A stretch of 64,000 nt of DNA from Trichobilharzia szidati (lineage: Eukaryota; Platyhelminthes; Trematoda; Strigeidida; Schistosomatidae), in assembly GCA_944472155.2 (NCBI GenBank), contig OX235275.1:52965228-53029227 (forward strand), read 5' to 3'. Of the stretch, positions 21,054-31,690 are shown piece after piece (position 1 is the stretch's first letter; every line of letters starts with the position of its first letter). Both the position numbers and the translations under genes were made by a program. Under the pieces are notes generated by a model. It saw nothing but the letters and a program-made list of their open reading frames with translations, was not told where the DNA came from and ran no database searches.

Positions 21054-21389
21054 TGTAACAACAGAAGACAAGAGCCAGGCAACAGATCGTTTATTAAGGA
21101 AATCAAAGCATATTTATATATTTTCATGTACATTATTATAGTTTAGTTAAGCAAACAAACACAGTCTTTTGATTGGTTGTTTCTCACTTAAAGTCATTCT
21201 TTCATCTCTTTGTGACTATTTCTTGAATGTCAAATCATCTATATGTTAACTGTATCCGCCTAAGCAAAGTCTGCTGTGGTCGGTTTTAAATCAGTCTTTG
21301 TTGATATTTTCTCACGACAAATCTTGAGAACGTAAACATTGACGTAAATTACTGTCTACCAATTTGGTTAGTAGACAGCTCTCACCACA
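21054..21389 (-). repeat. Solo LTR
   Basis: 336 bp. On the minus strand it starts TGTGGTGAGAGC and ends GTTACA, with a TATA-like TATATAAATATG and AATAAA-type signal near the end. It sits directly at the 5' edge of a PLE-I fragment. A target duplication is not evident. Confidence 0.7.
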
Positions 21390-22870
21390 ATTGGACAAAG
21401 CTGCCCACTGAGAAAATTATTTTAGGAATTCAGTTATGCCTCACAAAATATATAAACAAACAGATGGTGTAGTAATGGGATCACCATCAGTATCCCCTAT
21501 GGGAGCAGATATTTTTATGGACAGCTGTGAAAATGTTGCTGTTAATACATTCAATCCTACTCCAAAAATATGGTGGAGATATGTGGATGACACTTTCACA
21601 GTGTTAAAAACACAACATATCTCTCACTTATTGACGCATGGAAATTCACCGGTAGAGGGAATAAAATTCACATTTGAGTAGCAAAATGAACAAGGAGAAG
21701 TAGCTGTAATGTTGGATTGTAAAATAAAACGAACAGAAGGAAGTAAACTGTACAGTGGCGTTTATAAAAAATCTGACGCATTCTAACAGATATTTAGACT
21801 TTAATTCATCTCATCCGTTAACTGTTAAGGCAGGCTTGGTTAAGTGTCCAACAAACGGAGCAGTAGCACTAAGTAGTACAAGAAAAGACCTAAATGATTA
21901 AATGAAACAGGTAGAAGTATTGGTATCAAATAACTATCCTATAAAATTCATTAGGAAGATCAAAAACGCCAAAAGCAAAATGAAAATGATTGTGAAACTA
22001 ATAGTGATAACATAAATAAGGTATCTACAGTTCTACCATACAAGGGGGGAGGACATCTGAAACCCTACGTAGGATTCTCAATAAAGCAGGAATTGGGGTG
22101 ACATTTAAACCTACAAACTCACTCAGGTAGGACAAGCTCTGTAGGTTGAAGGACCTGGTGGACCCAATTAAACAAAATAATATAATTCACAAAATACCTT
22201 GCAATGACTGTGAGTTAGGTCAACTACATAGGTCAGACTAATAGATCGGGGGTGGTCAGACTGTCAGAACATAAGAATCTAGCTAAGATTAGAATGGTTG
22301 ATCTCACGAAAACAGATGAGTAATTTAGGAAAAGCTCAGCGATTGCACTGCATGCATTAACACACAACCACACAATAGGGCTAGTGGAACAGAGTCAAAA
22401 TTCTAAAGAGTAATATAAGTAGGTGGAGAGAGAGATCGATTACTGAATCCTGTCTGGTTCATTGAGTCTACACACCCAACACATGCAACAGAAATGACTA
22501 AATGCAAATACCAGAAATATGGAAGATATCATTACCACCAGTCAGTCAAATCAGAGGGGGATAGTAAACAATCTTAAAATTCTATTTCAATTCACGTAGA
22601 CCATAAAATTCTAACAAGTTACTTATTCCGACTATAAAAACACTCGTATTATTTCCCATCTGAATTTACTTGACTGATAACACTCATATTATTATTTCTG
22701 AATGTACATTATCCCATATTGATTTTTTATTCAAATATCTAGTCAATTCCATACATGTATATAAATGAAGCAATAAAGTTGTGTGAGTATTGCCTTGATA
22801 TGATTGTAAGCAGCAATAAATAGTGCTCGAAACGTGGTCATCAGTAAATATTACTGTATAACACACTGTG
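21390..22870 (+). pseudogene. Penelope-like element (group I), RT palm to endonuclease and 3' end
   Basis: The first open stretch (21436-21681) reads TDGVVMGSPSVSPMGADIFM and WWRYVDDTFTVL: the PLE reverse transcriptase motifs with the catalytic YVDD. A TAG near 21679 and frameshifts follow, after which relics read YLDFNSSHPLTVKAGLV, then LPYKGG and RRILNKAG..GVTFKPTNSL, the pre-nuclease segment, and YIGQTNRSGVVRLSEHKNLA, the GIY-YIG start. The coding part ends near 22560; a 3' region with CTCGAAACGTGG follows. Inactive, but the catalytic residues that remain are conserved. Confidence 0.8.
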
Positions 22871-23019
22871 TGACTTTATCAAAATAAAATCTTATGTATA
22901 ATGGAGTCAACTATAAGGTGTTGAATTCTAGTAGCGGATATGTCAACAAAGATAGAGTATTTCATATCCAGTATAAATCAGTCAACAGGAGATTCAGAAA
23001 TAATAGTTTCACGGGTATC
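22871..23019. other. Spacer
   Basis: Nothing recognised. Confidence 0.35.
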
Positions 23020-23440
23020 TATCATGACCCATTGCTCAAGCGGATAACGTTTTGATGCTCTGAGTTCAAGGCTGATTGGGAATGCTATCATCCAATAGGG
23101 ATGCAGGTATATTTGTGGTGTGACACAGGCTGATTGGAAGCAGCCAAAATTAAAATTCATATTTTAAGTCAATAGTTTCAGAGGTAGAAGTGTTTATTCC
23201 TCAAACCTGGAGTTTTAGTTTACGTTGTGGGCATGGAATAACCTCATTGGACAACTTGTTTGACCTTAGGCTAATCGCTGACCAATCAGAACATTTTATT
23301 CTCTTATAAATTAGCCTAACATTAATGTGGCGAAGAACGTATAAATATGATGTGTCTTTCGGCTGATGAGTTTCAAATTGTATGCAGTGTACATTCCGCA
23401 TGCCACTACTAACTGCCATCAGCAAAGTAATATCATAGTT
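23020..23440 (+). repeat. Family B repeats, degenerate
   Basis: A tRNA-like head (CCCATTGCTCAAGCGGATAA and GAGTTCAAGGCTGATTGGGA) near 23028-23085 and, near 23359, CGGCTGATGAGTTTCAAATT followed by ACATTCCGCATGCCACTAC, the decayed ribozyme and 3' block. A 188-codon minus frame covering 23201-23767 crosses several repeats and is not taken as a gene. Confidence 0.45.
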
Positions 23441-23619
23441 ACCATGAGATATCGCTGATGTGTCCATACTAAAAGTCAAAATGTCAACAGATACTGGATA
23501 TTCCGGTACAATATGATGTAATCCATGGTAAATCGAAAATAACTTCAATAAGGTATAAAGTGACTTATATATGTCCAAACCAAGTTCACTTTTAAGGGTT
23601 TGAAAAAATTTGGGCATTG
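23441..23619. other. Unassigned spacer
   Basis: Nothing recognised beyond a short AT-rich lead into the palindrome. Confidence 0.35.
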
Positions 23620-23625
23620 GGTATA

Positions 23626-23937
23626 TGATATTCATTATAGATAAAGGTTTTCTGTATTTCCCAATGAATGAAAAACAAAACGATATTGTTTTTACTGACG
23701 TTTCGCTATTTAATGCTAATAGCTTTATCAAAGTATTGTTAAACCGGAATTTACAAAATCTCAGCATACATATAACAAACAGTTAGGGGGTGAGAAAATA
23801 GACATTTTTTAAATTCCGGTTTAATAATACTTTGATAAAGCTATTAGCATTAAATAGCGAAACGTCAGTAAAAACAATATCGTTTTGTTTTTCATTCATT
23901 GGGAAATACAAAAACCTTTATTATAATGAATAAAGTG
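23626..23937. repeat. Palindrome made of two Penelope 3' terminal repeats
   Basis: Arms of about 125 bases (23626-23752 and 23812-23937) are near-perfect reverse complements. Each arm is the PLE terminal repeat also seen at 18070-18250, including TTGATAAAGCTATTAGC and GAAACGTCAGTAAAAAC. About 60 bases separate them. Confidence 0.85.
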
Positions 23938-24111
23938 ACTTAATTAAGAAAGCATAAATTACACAACTCATAAGTATTATTCATCTGATACCCGAAGAAA
24001 ATAAGAGCAAGAGGTGAATTTCTCCTGAAACGTATAAACTTTCATTATCTAGATTCTTAAAGGTGTTATAGAAGTGGTTAAGTAGACTAAACTGTGTGTA
24101 AATCTCATGTA
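23938..24111. other. Spacer
   Basis: Nothing recognised. Confidence 0.35.
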
Positions 24112-24930
24112 AACATCTCCCATCGTGGTTTGGCAAAGGACAGACAAAAACAATCCGTAGCTCAATTTTGTCACACTTAATTGATAGTGGTCATGTAATC
24201 GAGAGAACGAGAGCCTTCAAAGTAATTCATCGTACCCCACCGAATCTTTCCAATAGACTTCGTATTCGTCTACTGCACACAGCTGAGGCAGGCGATAGGC
24301 ATTCGAACTATTAAACCTAAACTATGCATTCAAAAAAAGTTCGTTCAGCCATTATCCCTCCCTTGGCCTATTAAGACATAACCAACTAATGACTTCTACA
24401 CCATCCCTTGTTTATATTTTCAACCCCTTTCTTATCATCCCTTAATCTTATCACATATTCATTAAAAACGCGTTTCATTTCCTTCCCTTACAATCCAACA
24501 TTACTTAATCAGTTCATTTGTTTTTACTAGCCTTTATCGACTGCTTCCACCTGAATAGTTGTTTGTTTAATTATACTGTTTTTTCGTTATTCGTGTTATC
24601 ACAGATTGCCTCACTTTTTCATCTTTATTATTGATAAGACCATTATTATTATCACTACTATTATGACTAATTGCACAATTTATATTCACCATCGTATTAT
24701 CCTATAGACAAAACACCATGATTGGTTTATATTTGAATTTTTATTTGTAAACTTATATATATTAGAGTTAAGCCTGATGAGATCTTATAGAAGAACACAA
24801 TATCACTGTTCGCTTAAATGTGTTGTTCTAAATTATAATAAGGTTAGGAATTCTTAAATATACTTTTTTCACTCTCCTGTCTTTCAGACGAAATGATGGG
24901 TTTGAAACGTTAGGATTTAATGATTCAGCA
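24112..24930 (+). pseudogene. Penelope-like element (group III), nuclease end and 3' UTR
   Basis: Reads SWFGKGQTKTIRSSILSHLI then FKVIHRTPPNLSNRLRIRLL, HTAEAGDRHSN and the closing IQKKFVQPLS-like text, the second half of the PLE-III nuclease domain. Frameshifts near 24310. About 500 bases of AT-rich 3' UTR follow, ending near GTTTGAAACGTTAGG. Confidence 0.65.
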
Positions 24931-24939
24931 GCAGTGGCG

Positions 24940-25330
24940 TTGTTTATTTTTACAATGAGGGGTCGCTATCCCTGTAACGACAGAAGACAACGGCCAGGGA
25001 ACAGATCGTTTGTTGAGGAAATCAAGAGATATTTATAGATTTTTATGTACATTATTACTCGTTAATGTTAGCAGAGAAGCAACATCTTCTGATTGGTTGT
25101 TTTCTTGCTGAAGGTCAGACCATATATCTGCCAATCGTATCCGCCCACGCAAAGTGCGCTGTGATTGGTTGTTGAGTTAGTCTTTGTTCTTATTTTTCTC
25201 ATGACCAAGATATAAGACGTGAACATTGACGTAAATTAGTGTCTACCAATTTTGGCTAGTAGACGGCTCTCACCACAACCATACGCCAAGCGTTCCACCT
25301 TTTCCTGCTTTGCTGATAGCCAGTAAACTG
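24940..25330 (-). repeat. Family D relic split by a solo LTR
   Basis: The left side (GTTTATTTTTACAATGAGGGG) and the right side (CCAAGCGTTCCACCTTTTCC, then TGCTGATAGCC) match adjoining parts of the family D minus strand. The LTR at 24973-25277 lies between, so it inserted into an older D copy. Confidence 0.55.
24973..25277 (-). repeat. Solo LTR
   Basis: 305 bp, minus strand TGTGGTGAGAG to GTTACA, shortened by a deletion in the middle relative to other copies. The flanking four bases (TCCC and ACCA) no longer match. Confidence 0.7.
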
Positions 25331-25424
25331 AATGAGGTTCAGGAGCCGGTAGGGCTGGAAATGGGATGCTTGAGAGTATTCTCATACTGAACCACTCACC
25401 TATATTATGTAGAATGCATTAATG
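25331..25424. other. Spacer
   Basis: Nothing recognised. Confidence 0.35.
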
Positions 25425-25960
25425 TTATTATTCCCTTGGGTTCCTAATGGAACATAGGAATTCAACAACACATCTCCATTTTGTTCCATTCTCCACTGTC
25501 TTCCTCAGCTGGATTCACGATTCCTCATAATCTCTAATCTCCTGCTCCAACTCACACGGTCTCCTCCATGTTACCCACGCACCGGTCATACACTCGTCGC
25601 TTCCCATTGGGATTACACTCGAGTGATGGCTTGCATTGTGTGAAATGTCACTCGACGGCCTCCTCAACGTATGCACGATCAGTTCATCGCCATTGTCTCC
25701 TACATATTTGTTCAGCGATCGGCTCTCGTCTGACGGTTTATTGGCAGCCAGAGTTTTACGTTGCCAATTCTTTCTGACCATTTGATCTTCAGTATGGAGC
25801 CAGCCAGCAAAGTGGGCAACCTGTTAGAAATCTTTTTCGTGACACACTGGCCAAGTGTCTGGTCTGTATATAAGGACCAACTTGATATTGGTGTTGAAAA
25901 TCCGAATCTTGTTCTTTAGGCTGACTGACTGAGTGGAGAATATTTCCAAACTGGTTGATG
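25425..25960 (-). pseudogene. RTE-clade LINE, C-terminal region and 3' end
   Basis: Minus reading gives MVRKNWQRKTLAANKPSDES, SLNKYVGDNGDELI and VTWRRPCELEQEIRDYEES, the RTE C-terminal order, then the inverted 3' end CCCTTGGGTTCC. The subtype matches copies near 32 and 63 kb. Stops and frameshifts present. Confidence 0.7.
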
Positions 25961-26289
25961 TAAGTTATAGTTTGTAAAAAATCGATAAAAAAAACCAATC
26001 ATAATGCTAATATCAGAGATAAAAACTATAAGTAGTTGATATAAGTAGTGAAAAGAGTAATCAAGATGGGGTGATAATGTAAATGCCTCAGTAAATTCAC
26101 TTTAGACATGATTGATTAGAACTGCACGTTATGTAACACCGAGGATGAAATGGATAGATCATCACTATTTATATAAATATTTTCAATATAGGAAAGGAGT
26201 GGAGAATAAGAAAGTGGTGACAAGTTTTGATTAGTTTATAAAGTTTACCTAGACCAAAGAAAATACGAAGGTAGAATAAACTTCCTCTG
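25961..26289. other. Unassigned spacer
   Basis: AT-rich, nothing recognised. Confidence 0.4.
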
Positions 26290-26974
26290 AATGCGCTGAA
26301 TGGGTATATTTTTCTCAATCCTCATAGCTTTGGCTGCAAGTAGGAGACGAGTTCTAATTCCGTTCAAAGGTAAGGCGCCGTATGACAGACAACCAAAAAA
26401 CAACGGTGAGCGCTGTTTAGTTCTACGGTTTAAAACTGCTAGCCCAACTTTCAGCTAGTTAATTGAGTGAAGTTCAGGAATAAATATAAGCTGTGAATCG
26501 AACCCTTTACATGTCCATGGCTAAGGAGTATTATGTGTAAATAGTTCATAAATTATTAGTTTAAAGTATTGACATTTAAAATAAAATTTACTTCCACATC
26601 TGGTCTTCAAAAACAGCTAACTTCAGTAGTATAAGTGTCCCATTACGTCATCAATCAATCGGCGACAGAAAGCATAAAATCATCCTTCTTTCAGTTCCAA
26701 ACCCAAAGCCATCTGTAAGTTGGATGAAGTGACTATCAGTGCAAAATGTAAATGAAGTTTGGTGCAGTAAATAATTCTTTGATGTTTTAGAAGATGGATT
26801 TTCTGTTTTGAATCGCAGTGGTAACAGCATCAGACATTCTGGATACGTGTGGACACAACCAGATGAGAAGTCCAAACCATGACGAAATATGCATGCTACA
26901 TTCAGCGCAAGGATTACTTTGTTCTGATTAGGAGGCACCACTGTATAACGTAGGTCAACCCTGACTACTCATAA
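26290..26974 (-). repeat. Compound repeat body, second copy
   Basis: Reverse-orientation copy of 12628-13480. The minus strand keeps a 96-codon open frame (26651-26941) that aligns with the 91-codon frame of the first copy (shared ACIFRHGL, CVHTY.ECLMLLP.RFKTENP, CTDSHFIQ). The plus strand has the hammerhead-like CAGATGAGAAGTCC ... GACGAAATATGCATGC near 26855. Confidence 0.65.
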
Positions 26975-27330
26975 TAAGGTGAGAGCTATCTGCTAGCTAA
27001 AATTGGTAGACAGCAATTGACGTCAATGTTTACGTCCCAAATCACGATCATGAGGAAAAACAAGAACAAAGCCAAACCTTGAGGAACTCAACAGCCAATC
27101 ACGGCACACTTAGCGTGGGCGGATATGATTCGCAGATATATATCAACCAACTGTCTAAGAAACGGCCACAAAGAGATGACAGAATAACCTTCATCAAGAA
27201 AAACAACCAATTAGAAGAGGTTGCTTCCTTGCTAACAATAACGAATAATAATGTACATAAAAATCTATAAATATCTGTTGATTTTTTCAATAAACGATCT
27301 GTCGCCCGGTCCTTGACTTCTGTTGTTACG
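26975..27330 (+). repeat. LTR copy of the compound repeat
   Basis: 356 bp, sense on the plus strand (start degraded to TAAGGTGAGAGC, end GTTACG), with TTTTTTCAATAAACGATCTG near the 3' end. The outer end coincides with the end of the 1-kb repeated block, as in the first copy. Confidence 0.7.
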
Positions 27331-27680
27331 ATATTACGTAATCATTAGCGTATAAAATCATACTATCTTGAAGGCCTTTTCAACACTGGCTTAAAGCTGA
27401 AGTAGCTTTTTCCACTCTGAAAACTTATATGTCATTGTGAAGAGACTTGAGTTATTGGCTTTCAACATCTCTTCTACTCCAACTACATACACATACATAC
27501 CATCCCTTCTTCCCCGGCAGACAGTCTTCCTCAAAGTCGAACTCTCTCGAATCAACATTACTTGTCAGAGAAAAGTGGTATGAGTATGGGATACACACAA
27601 CACATACAGAAGTCGCCATTAGTAAATTTGATTTCACAGCCTCGTCAGTTGAGACGCAATCGGTAGGAAGCCTTACCTGA
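27331..27680. other. Unassigned stretch
   Basis: Two overlapping short open frames on opposite strands (27447-27680, 27452-27790) have no motif. Nothing else is seen before family C. Confidence 0.4.
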
Positions 27681-27894
27681 CCTAGGTTTCGTGCTAGTTG
27701 GCATTCGTCAGCGAGGCGTATCTGCAACCTTGAAAGAACTCTGAGATTCGAACCCGCGTCACCCAGGGCTGCAGTCAGAGACCTTACCATTGAGCTGTTT
27801 GGGCTCGCGATTGACCTCGTGTAGGACTGTGTTGGATACTTTGATTAGACACTAGTAACTAGTGATAAGCGTCTAGTCCTCCCTTTGGTGCAGA
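27681..27894 (-). repeat. Family C tRNA-like repeat with hammerhead motif
   Basis: Minus strand: tRNA-like head with CAGCTCAATGG and B box GGTTCGAATCTC, then CTGACGA, an arm pairing TGC with GCA, GAAA and CCTAGGTC, the order of a hammerhead ribozyme with a palindromic short stem III. Stem I pairing is weak in this copy. Confidence 0.65.
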
Positions 27895-28236
27895 CTGAAT
27901 TCTGTCATTCAGACATCTATAAAACACAAAATGATTGAGCGAAGAACAATATCTCCCTTTCGATAACTTCCTCCAATTATATACGTATATGTTTATATAC
28001 ATAGAATATTCTAGAATAGTAGTCAATAACAATATTGGTGTTTTTTTAAATAATATCGATTTGTAAAGTAAGATCTCAATGGAATTACCACAGTTCATTA
28101 AGGATGCTTAAATAATAATAAAGATATAGTAGCGAATAGAATATCAACTAAAATTAAGAAAATTCCACAAAAGTTGAGGATCATTCAAACCTCGATGGCC
28201 AAGGTAATGATAGTGACTGAACTAACTTCTTCTTCA
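27895..28236 (-). pseudogene. Penelope-like element (group III), inverted 3' end
   Basis: Minus-strand 3' UTR plus the last codons (KKLVQSLSLPWPS-like text at 28190-28236). It abuts a + strand copy of the same element at about 28237, forming a tail-outward inverted pair. Confidence 0.7.
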
Positions 28237-29345
28237 CCCTGCGTGGTTAAGCAAAGGACAGACAAAATCTATTCACAGCACTATTCTGTCTCATCTTGTG
28301 GATGCAGAACACAAGATTGACGTTAACCATGCTTTCAGGGTAATTTACCGCATCTGTCTGTCTGTCTGTCTGGATTCAACATAGAACTCGGCACCGAAGT
28401 GCAGCAGTTCGAGTTGCCACGTTCCAAATAGCACACAAAGGTAGACAAGAAAATGAGTGAAGAGAATCAATAGAGTTTTGACAAGTATAAGAGTGAAACA
28501 GAATGAGTAATGGTAGAAAGGAGTATGAAGGTTAAAGAGACTGAATACATCTGCGTAAGCCATTGACAACGATTTTGAGCCATGTCACCTATTGTCTCCA
28601 GCCATTGATTCTTAGAGTCCCAAGGGCTGGCCCCAACCCGGAAGTCTGCATCTCCCTACCTGACTCAGTTTAACTGTCAAGGATTTCATGGACTGATGCC
28701 ATGTTTTTGTTTGGCCACCACTTACTCTTTTCCAACCTGCACCTATATCAGCTAGTAATGCCCGTCCGTCGGGGGAGGCGATGGTTAGGCATGCGCAGCA
28801 CGTGACCTAGCCATCTCAATCTATGTAACTTCATAGCCTCTTCGAGTGATTTTCCCTCTTTGCCCAACACTCTACGCCTAACGTCAACATTACTTACCTT
28901 ATTATACCGCATACCTACGAACCTCAATTTTGCCTTAAGAGTTCGACTACTAAATATTGCTGAGGCTGGCTGTTGGGATCCATATTAAGAAGCCTAATTT
29001 GTGCATCCAAAAGAAGTTAGTTCAGACATAATCATTACCTCGGCCATTTAGGTTTGAATTATCCTCAATTTTTGTGGAATTTTCCTAATTTTAGTTGATA
29101 TTCTATTTGCTACTATATCTTTATTATTATTAGAATTTAAGCATCTTTAATGAACTGCAATAGCATTGATCATACTTTACAAATCGATATTATTTAAAAA
29201 AACACCAATATTGTTATTGGCTACTAATCTAGAATATTCTATGTAAATAAACATACAGATATCTAATTATAGAGCCAGAAGAGGAATTTGTCAAAAGGGA
29301 GATATTCTTCTTCGCTCAATCATTCTGTGTTTTATAGATGTCTGA
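28237..29345 (+). pseudogene. Penelope-like element (group III), split by a LINE
   Basis: Nuclease second half WLSKGQTKSIHSTILSHLV, EHKIDVNHAFRVIYR is interrupted at 28353 and resumes at 28905 with IPTNLNFALRVRLLNIAEAG, IQKKLVQT.SLPRPFR and the 3' UTR. A related uninterrupted copy near 31.0 kb shows the pre-insertion sequence. Confidence 0.8.
28346..28912 (-). mobile_element. Truncated LINE with 8-bp target duplication
   Basis: A 551-bp minus-strand insert between TACCGCAT (28346-28353) and TACCGCAT (28905-28912). The minus frame reads VRRRVLGKEGKSLEEAMKLH and RLRWLGHVLRMPNHRLPRR, a C-terminal segment typical of RTE- or similar-clade LINE proteins but distinct from the SR2-like copies. A 3' UTR follows, ending in a (CAGA)n tail. 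The short duplication and the clean tail show target-primed insertion. Confidence 0.8.
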
Positions 29346-29690
29346 ATTCTATCAAATAAGTTTGCAATGAGGCCACCATTCTAGGTAGTTCACCACCACG
29401 GTGTACACTGATTTGATGGTATTAGATGGCTGAGTTCCTTCAAGGTTGTAGATACACCTTGCTGACAAGCACTAACTAGTACGAAACCTGGGTCCAAGGT
29501 TTCCTGCCGACTGCCTCCAACCATCTAATATCATCAAATCAATATGCACCGTGATGGCGAGCTGCCTAGAATGGTGGCCACATTGCAAACATGTTTGACT
29601 GATAGAATTCAGTCTGCACCAAACACACGACTAAACACATCACACTAGTTACTAATGTCCAATCAAAGTACTCTAAATCTTATCTCTGTA
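29343..29690. repeat. Family C palindrome around a hammerhead motif
   Basis: Arms 29343-29430 (minus) and 29518-29615 (plus) are reverse complements (CCATCTAATA.CATCAAATCA, CCTAGAATGGTGGCC). Between them, 29455-29505 reads CACCTTG, CTGACAAGCAC...GTACGAAA, CCTGGGTC, CAAGGT. ACCTTG and CAAGGT pair as stem I, but the core has CTGACAA instead of CTGANGA. Confidence 0.65.
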
Positions 29691-30119
29691 ATTTCACTAT
29701 ATACCAGTAGGAGTAATACTATTACTACAACACGTAATACCTATGACCAACTTGAATAAATCAATAATTGTACTAGGTATCCCGCTTGGTATGTGAATGA
29801 TAAACATGTCAAGCTAAGTTAAACTTTATCTATACCAAATATGTTTGATTAGAAAAGCCAAAATGACATAGTTTTAAGCCATTAGATACTTGAATTATAA
29901 TTAAATTATGTATTGCTTTTATTGATTATTGGTTTAAGTGGGTAATTTTTGAAGTTTAACAGATGTACTACTGAAAAAAGCCGAATTTTCTAGTAATATA
30001 ATAGAAAAAATAAACATTGTTGACCCAGCTTTATTCAAGAACTGATCTGCGAGGATTCAAAAGAATACCAGTTTGATCACAAAAATTTACTTCAAACAAA
30101 GTAAAGTTGAAAAGTAGAG
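29691..30119. other. Unassigned stretch
   Basis: AT-rich; nothing recognised. Confidence 0.4.
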
Positions 30120-30240
30120 ACTAATGGATCCAAGTTTTAACCCAGTCCGGGACTCTTCAGTAGTACGCACCAATGATCCCATCAACCAGGAATCAAACCA
30201 CCCAGGGCTTTTCGACTTCCATTCATTTGGATATTTTTAA
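30120..30240 (-). repeat. Family A SINE fragment
   Basis: Minus strand CTGAAGAGTCCCGGACTGGG then TTAAAAC in place of CGAAAC. Decayed hammerhead with part of the tRNA-like head. Confidence 0.5.
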
Positions 30241-30609
30241 AAAAAGTAATTTTTTAAGTTTCTCTTTATCATTAGTAGACATAATCAAAATGCACAAAAA
30301 TGATACATAGATTTTTGCCCTTCTACTGAATACAATCTAAGCATAAAGATTGTAGTTTTACGAAAAAGGAAAGAGTACATTGCTTGAAGCATAAACAATA
30401 CAGTCGATACAAATGAAAACTAGTCATTTATATTCAGTAAGTCTAGAAGAAGAAGATTCGGGAGGTTTTTAGGTAAACACCGTACAACAACAATTTGATT
30501 GATTCCACGTATTGAAGTAGTGACCACCAAGTCGACTGCGTCAGGAGAAGTTCGCGCCAATGACATAGGCTGGTGGTTGTGCTATATATTTAAAATCAAA
30601 TCAGCCCAA
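30241..30609. other. Unassigned stretch
   Basis: Nothing recognised. Confidence 0.4.
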
Positions 30610-31465
30610 GTTACCAACAATTCTAAAAAAGTCCTTATTCTTACAAATTCAGTTCCTTGGGGACAACACCAGTGAGATACTAACAAAGCGCCTTAGAAAT
30701 GCGGTAAAAAGAGCATTCAGTGCTGCTGAATTACGCTGTGTCTTCAAAACCACTCCTCTTTTGCCTTCAGGAGTAAATGACAAACTGCCTAATTTTGCCT
30801 CTTCCGTGTGTATCCAACAATTTAACTGCTCCTGTGGAGTGAGCCAATTACATAGGCCGTACAATTAGGCGTGTTTCTCGTCGAATTTCCAAACATCACC
30901 GTGTGTGGCTAAGCAAAGGACAAACAAAATCTATTCGCAGCGCTATTCTGTCTCATCTTGTGGATACAGAACACAAGATTGACGTTAATCATGCTTTTAG
31001 GGTAATTTAGCGCATACCTACGAACCTCAATTTTACCTTAAGAGTTCGACTACTAAATATTGCTGAGGCTGGCTGTTGGGATCCATATTAAGAAGCCTAA
31101 TTTATGCATCCAAAAGAAATTAGTTCAGACATTGTCCTTACCTTGGCCATCGACGTTTGAATGATCCTGAATTTTTGTGGAATTTTCCTAATTTTAGTTG
31201 ATATTCTATTCGCTACTATATCTTTTTTATTGTTATTACAATTTAAGCATTTTTAATGAACTGTGGCAATTCCATTGATCTTACTTTACAAATGGATATT
31301 ATTTAAAAAACACTAATATTGTTATTGACTACTAATCTAAAATATTCTATTTATATAAACATATGCATATATAATTGTAGAGCAAGAAGAGGAGGAACTT
31401 ATCGAAAAGGATGTTCTTCTTTGCTCAATTCTTTTGCGTTTTATAGATATGTCTGAATGAATATT
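30610..31465 (+). pseudogene. Penelope-like element (group III), longest nuclease copy
   Basis: Begins upstream of the nuclease: LGDNTSEILTKRLRNAVKRA, FKTTPLLPSGVNDKLPNFAS, VCIQQFNCSCGVS, then after a one-base shift YIGRTIRRVSRRISKHHRVW (GIY-YIG core YIGRT), LSKGQTKSIRSAILSHLVDT, EHKIDVNHAFRVI, then a stop, and LRVRLLNIAEAG. The 3' UTR to 31465 is the same as after the 28-29 kb copy. It carries the undisturbed version of the site hit by the LINE at 28353. Confidence 0.8.
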
Positions 31466-31489
31466 TTTGCTACATTATGAAACTGACAG

Positions 31490-31690
31490 AAATAAGAATT
31501 CATATGCTGGTTATTAGATTATCTACCGCCATTATGTGAATGGTCGACAGACTCATCATGTAACCTGAAGGTCTTGGGTTTGATCATAGAAAATTACTGC
31601 TGAACAGTCTCGGACTAGGTTAAAACAGTTGTCCAGTACTTGGTCATGGATTTCGGCGGTTCTACAGCTAATATCAGTCCAAAAGCAACA
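31490..31690 (+). repeat. Family A SINE, degenerate
   Basis: AATTCATATGCTGG, CTGAAGGTCTTGGGTTTGATC (decayed B box) and CTGCTGAACAGTCTCGGACT...TTAAAACAGTTGTCCAGTAC. Confidence 0.55.

Noticed and set aside
23201..23767. 188-codon minus-strand open frame
   Set aside because: It runs through a family B relic and into the arm of a palindrome; no start context, splice sites or domain. Chance frame.
28358..28371. (CTGT)n microsatellite as an independent feature
   Set aside because: It is the 3' tail of the minus-strand LINE, flanked by the target duplication.
28345..28569. 74-codon minus frame with hydrophobic stretches
   Set aside because: It lies in the 3' UTR of the truncated LINE and runs into its (CAGA)n tail.
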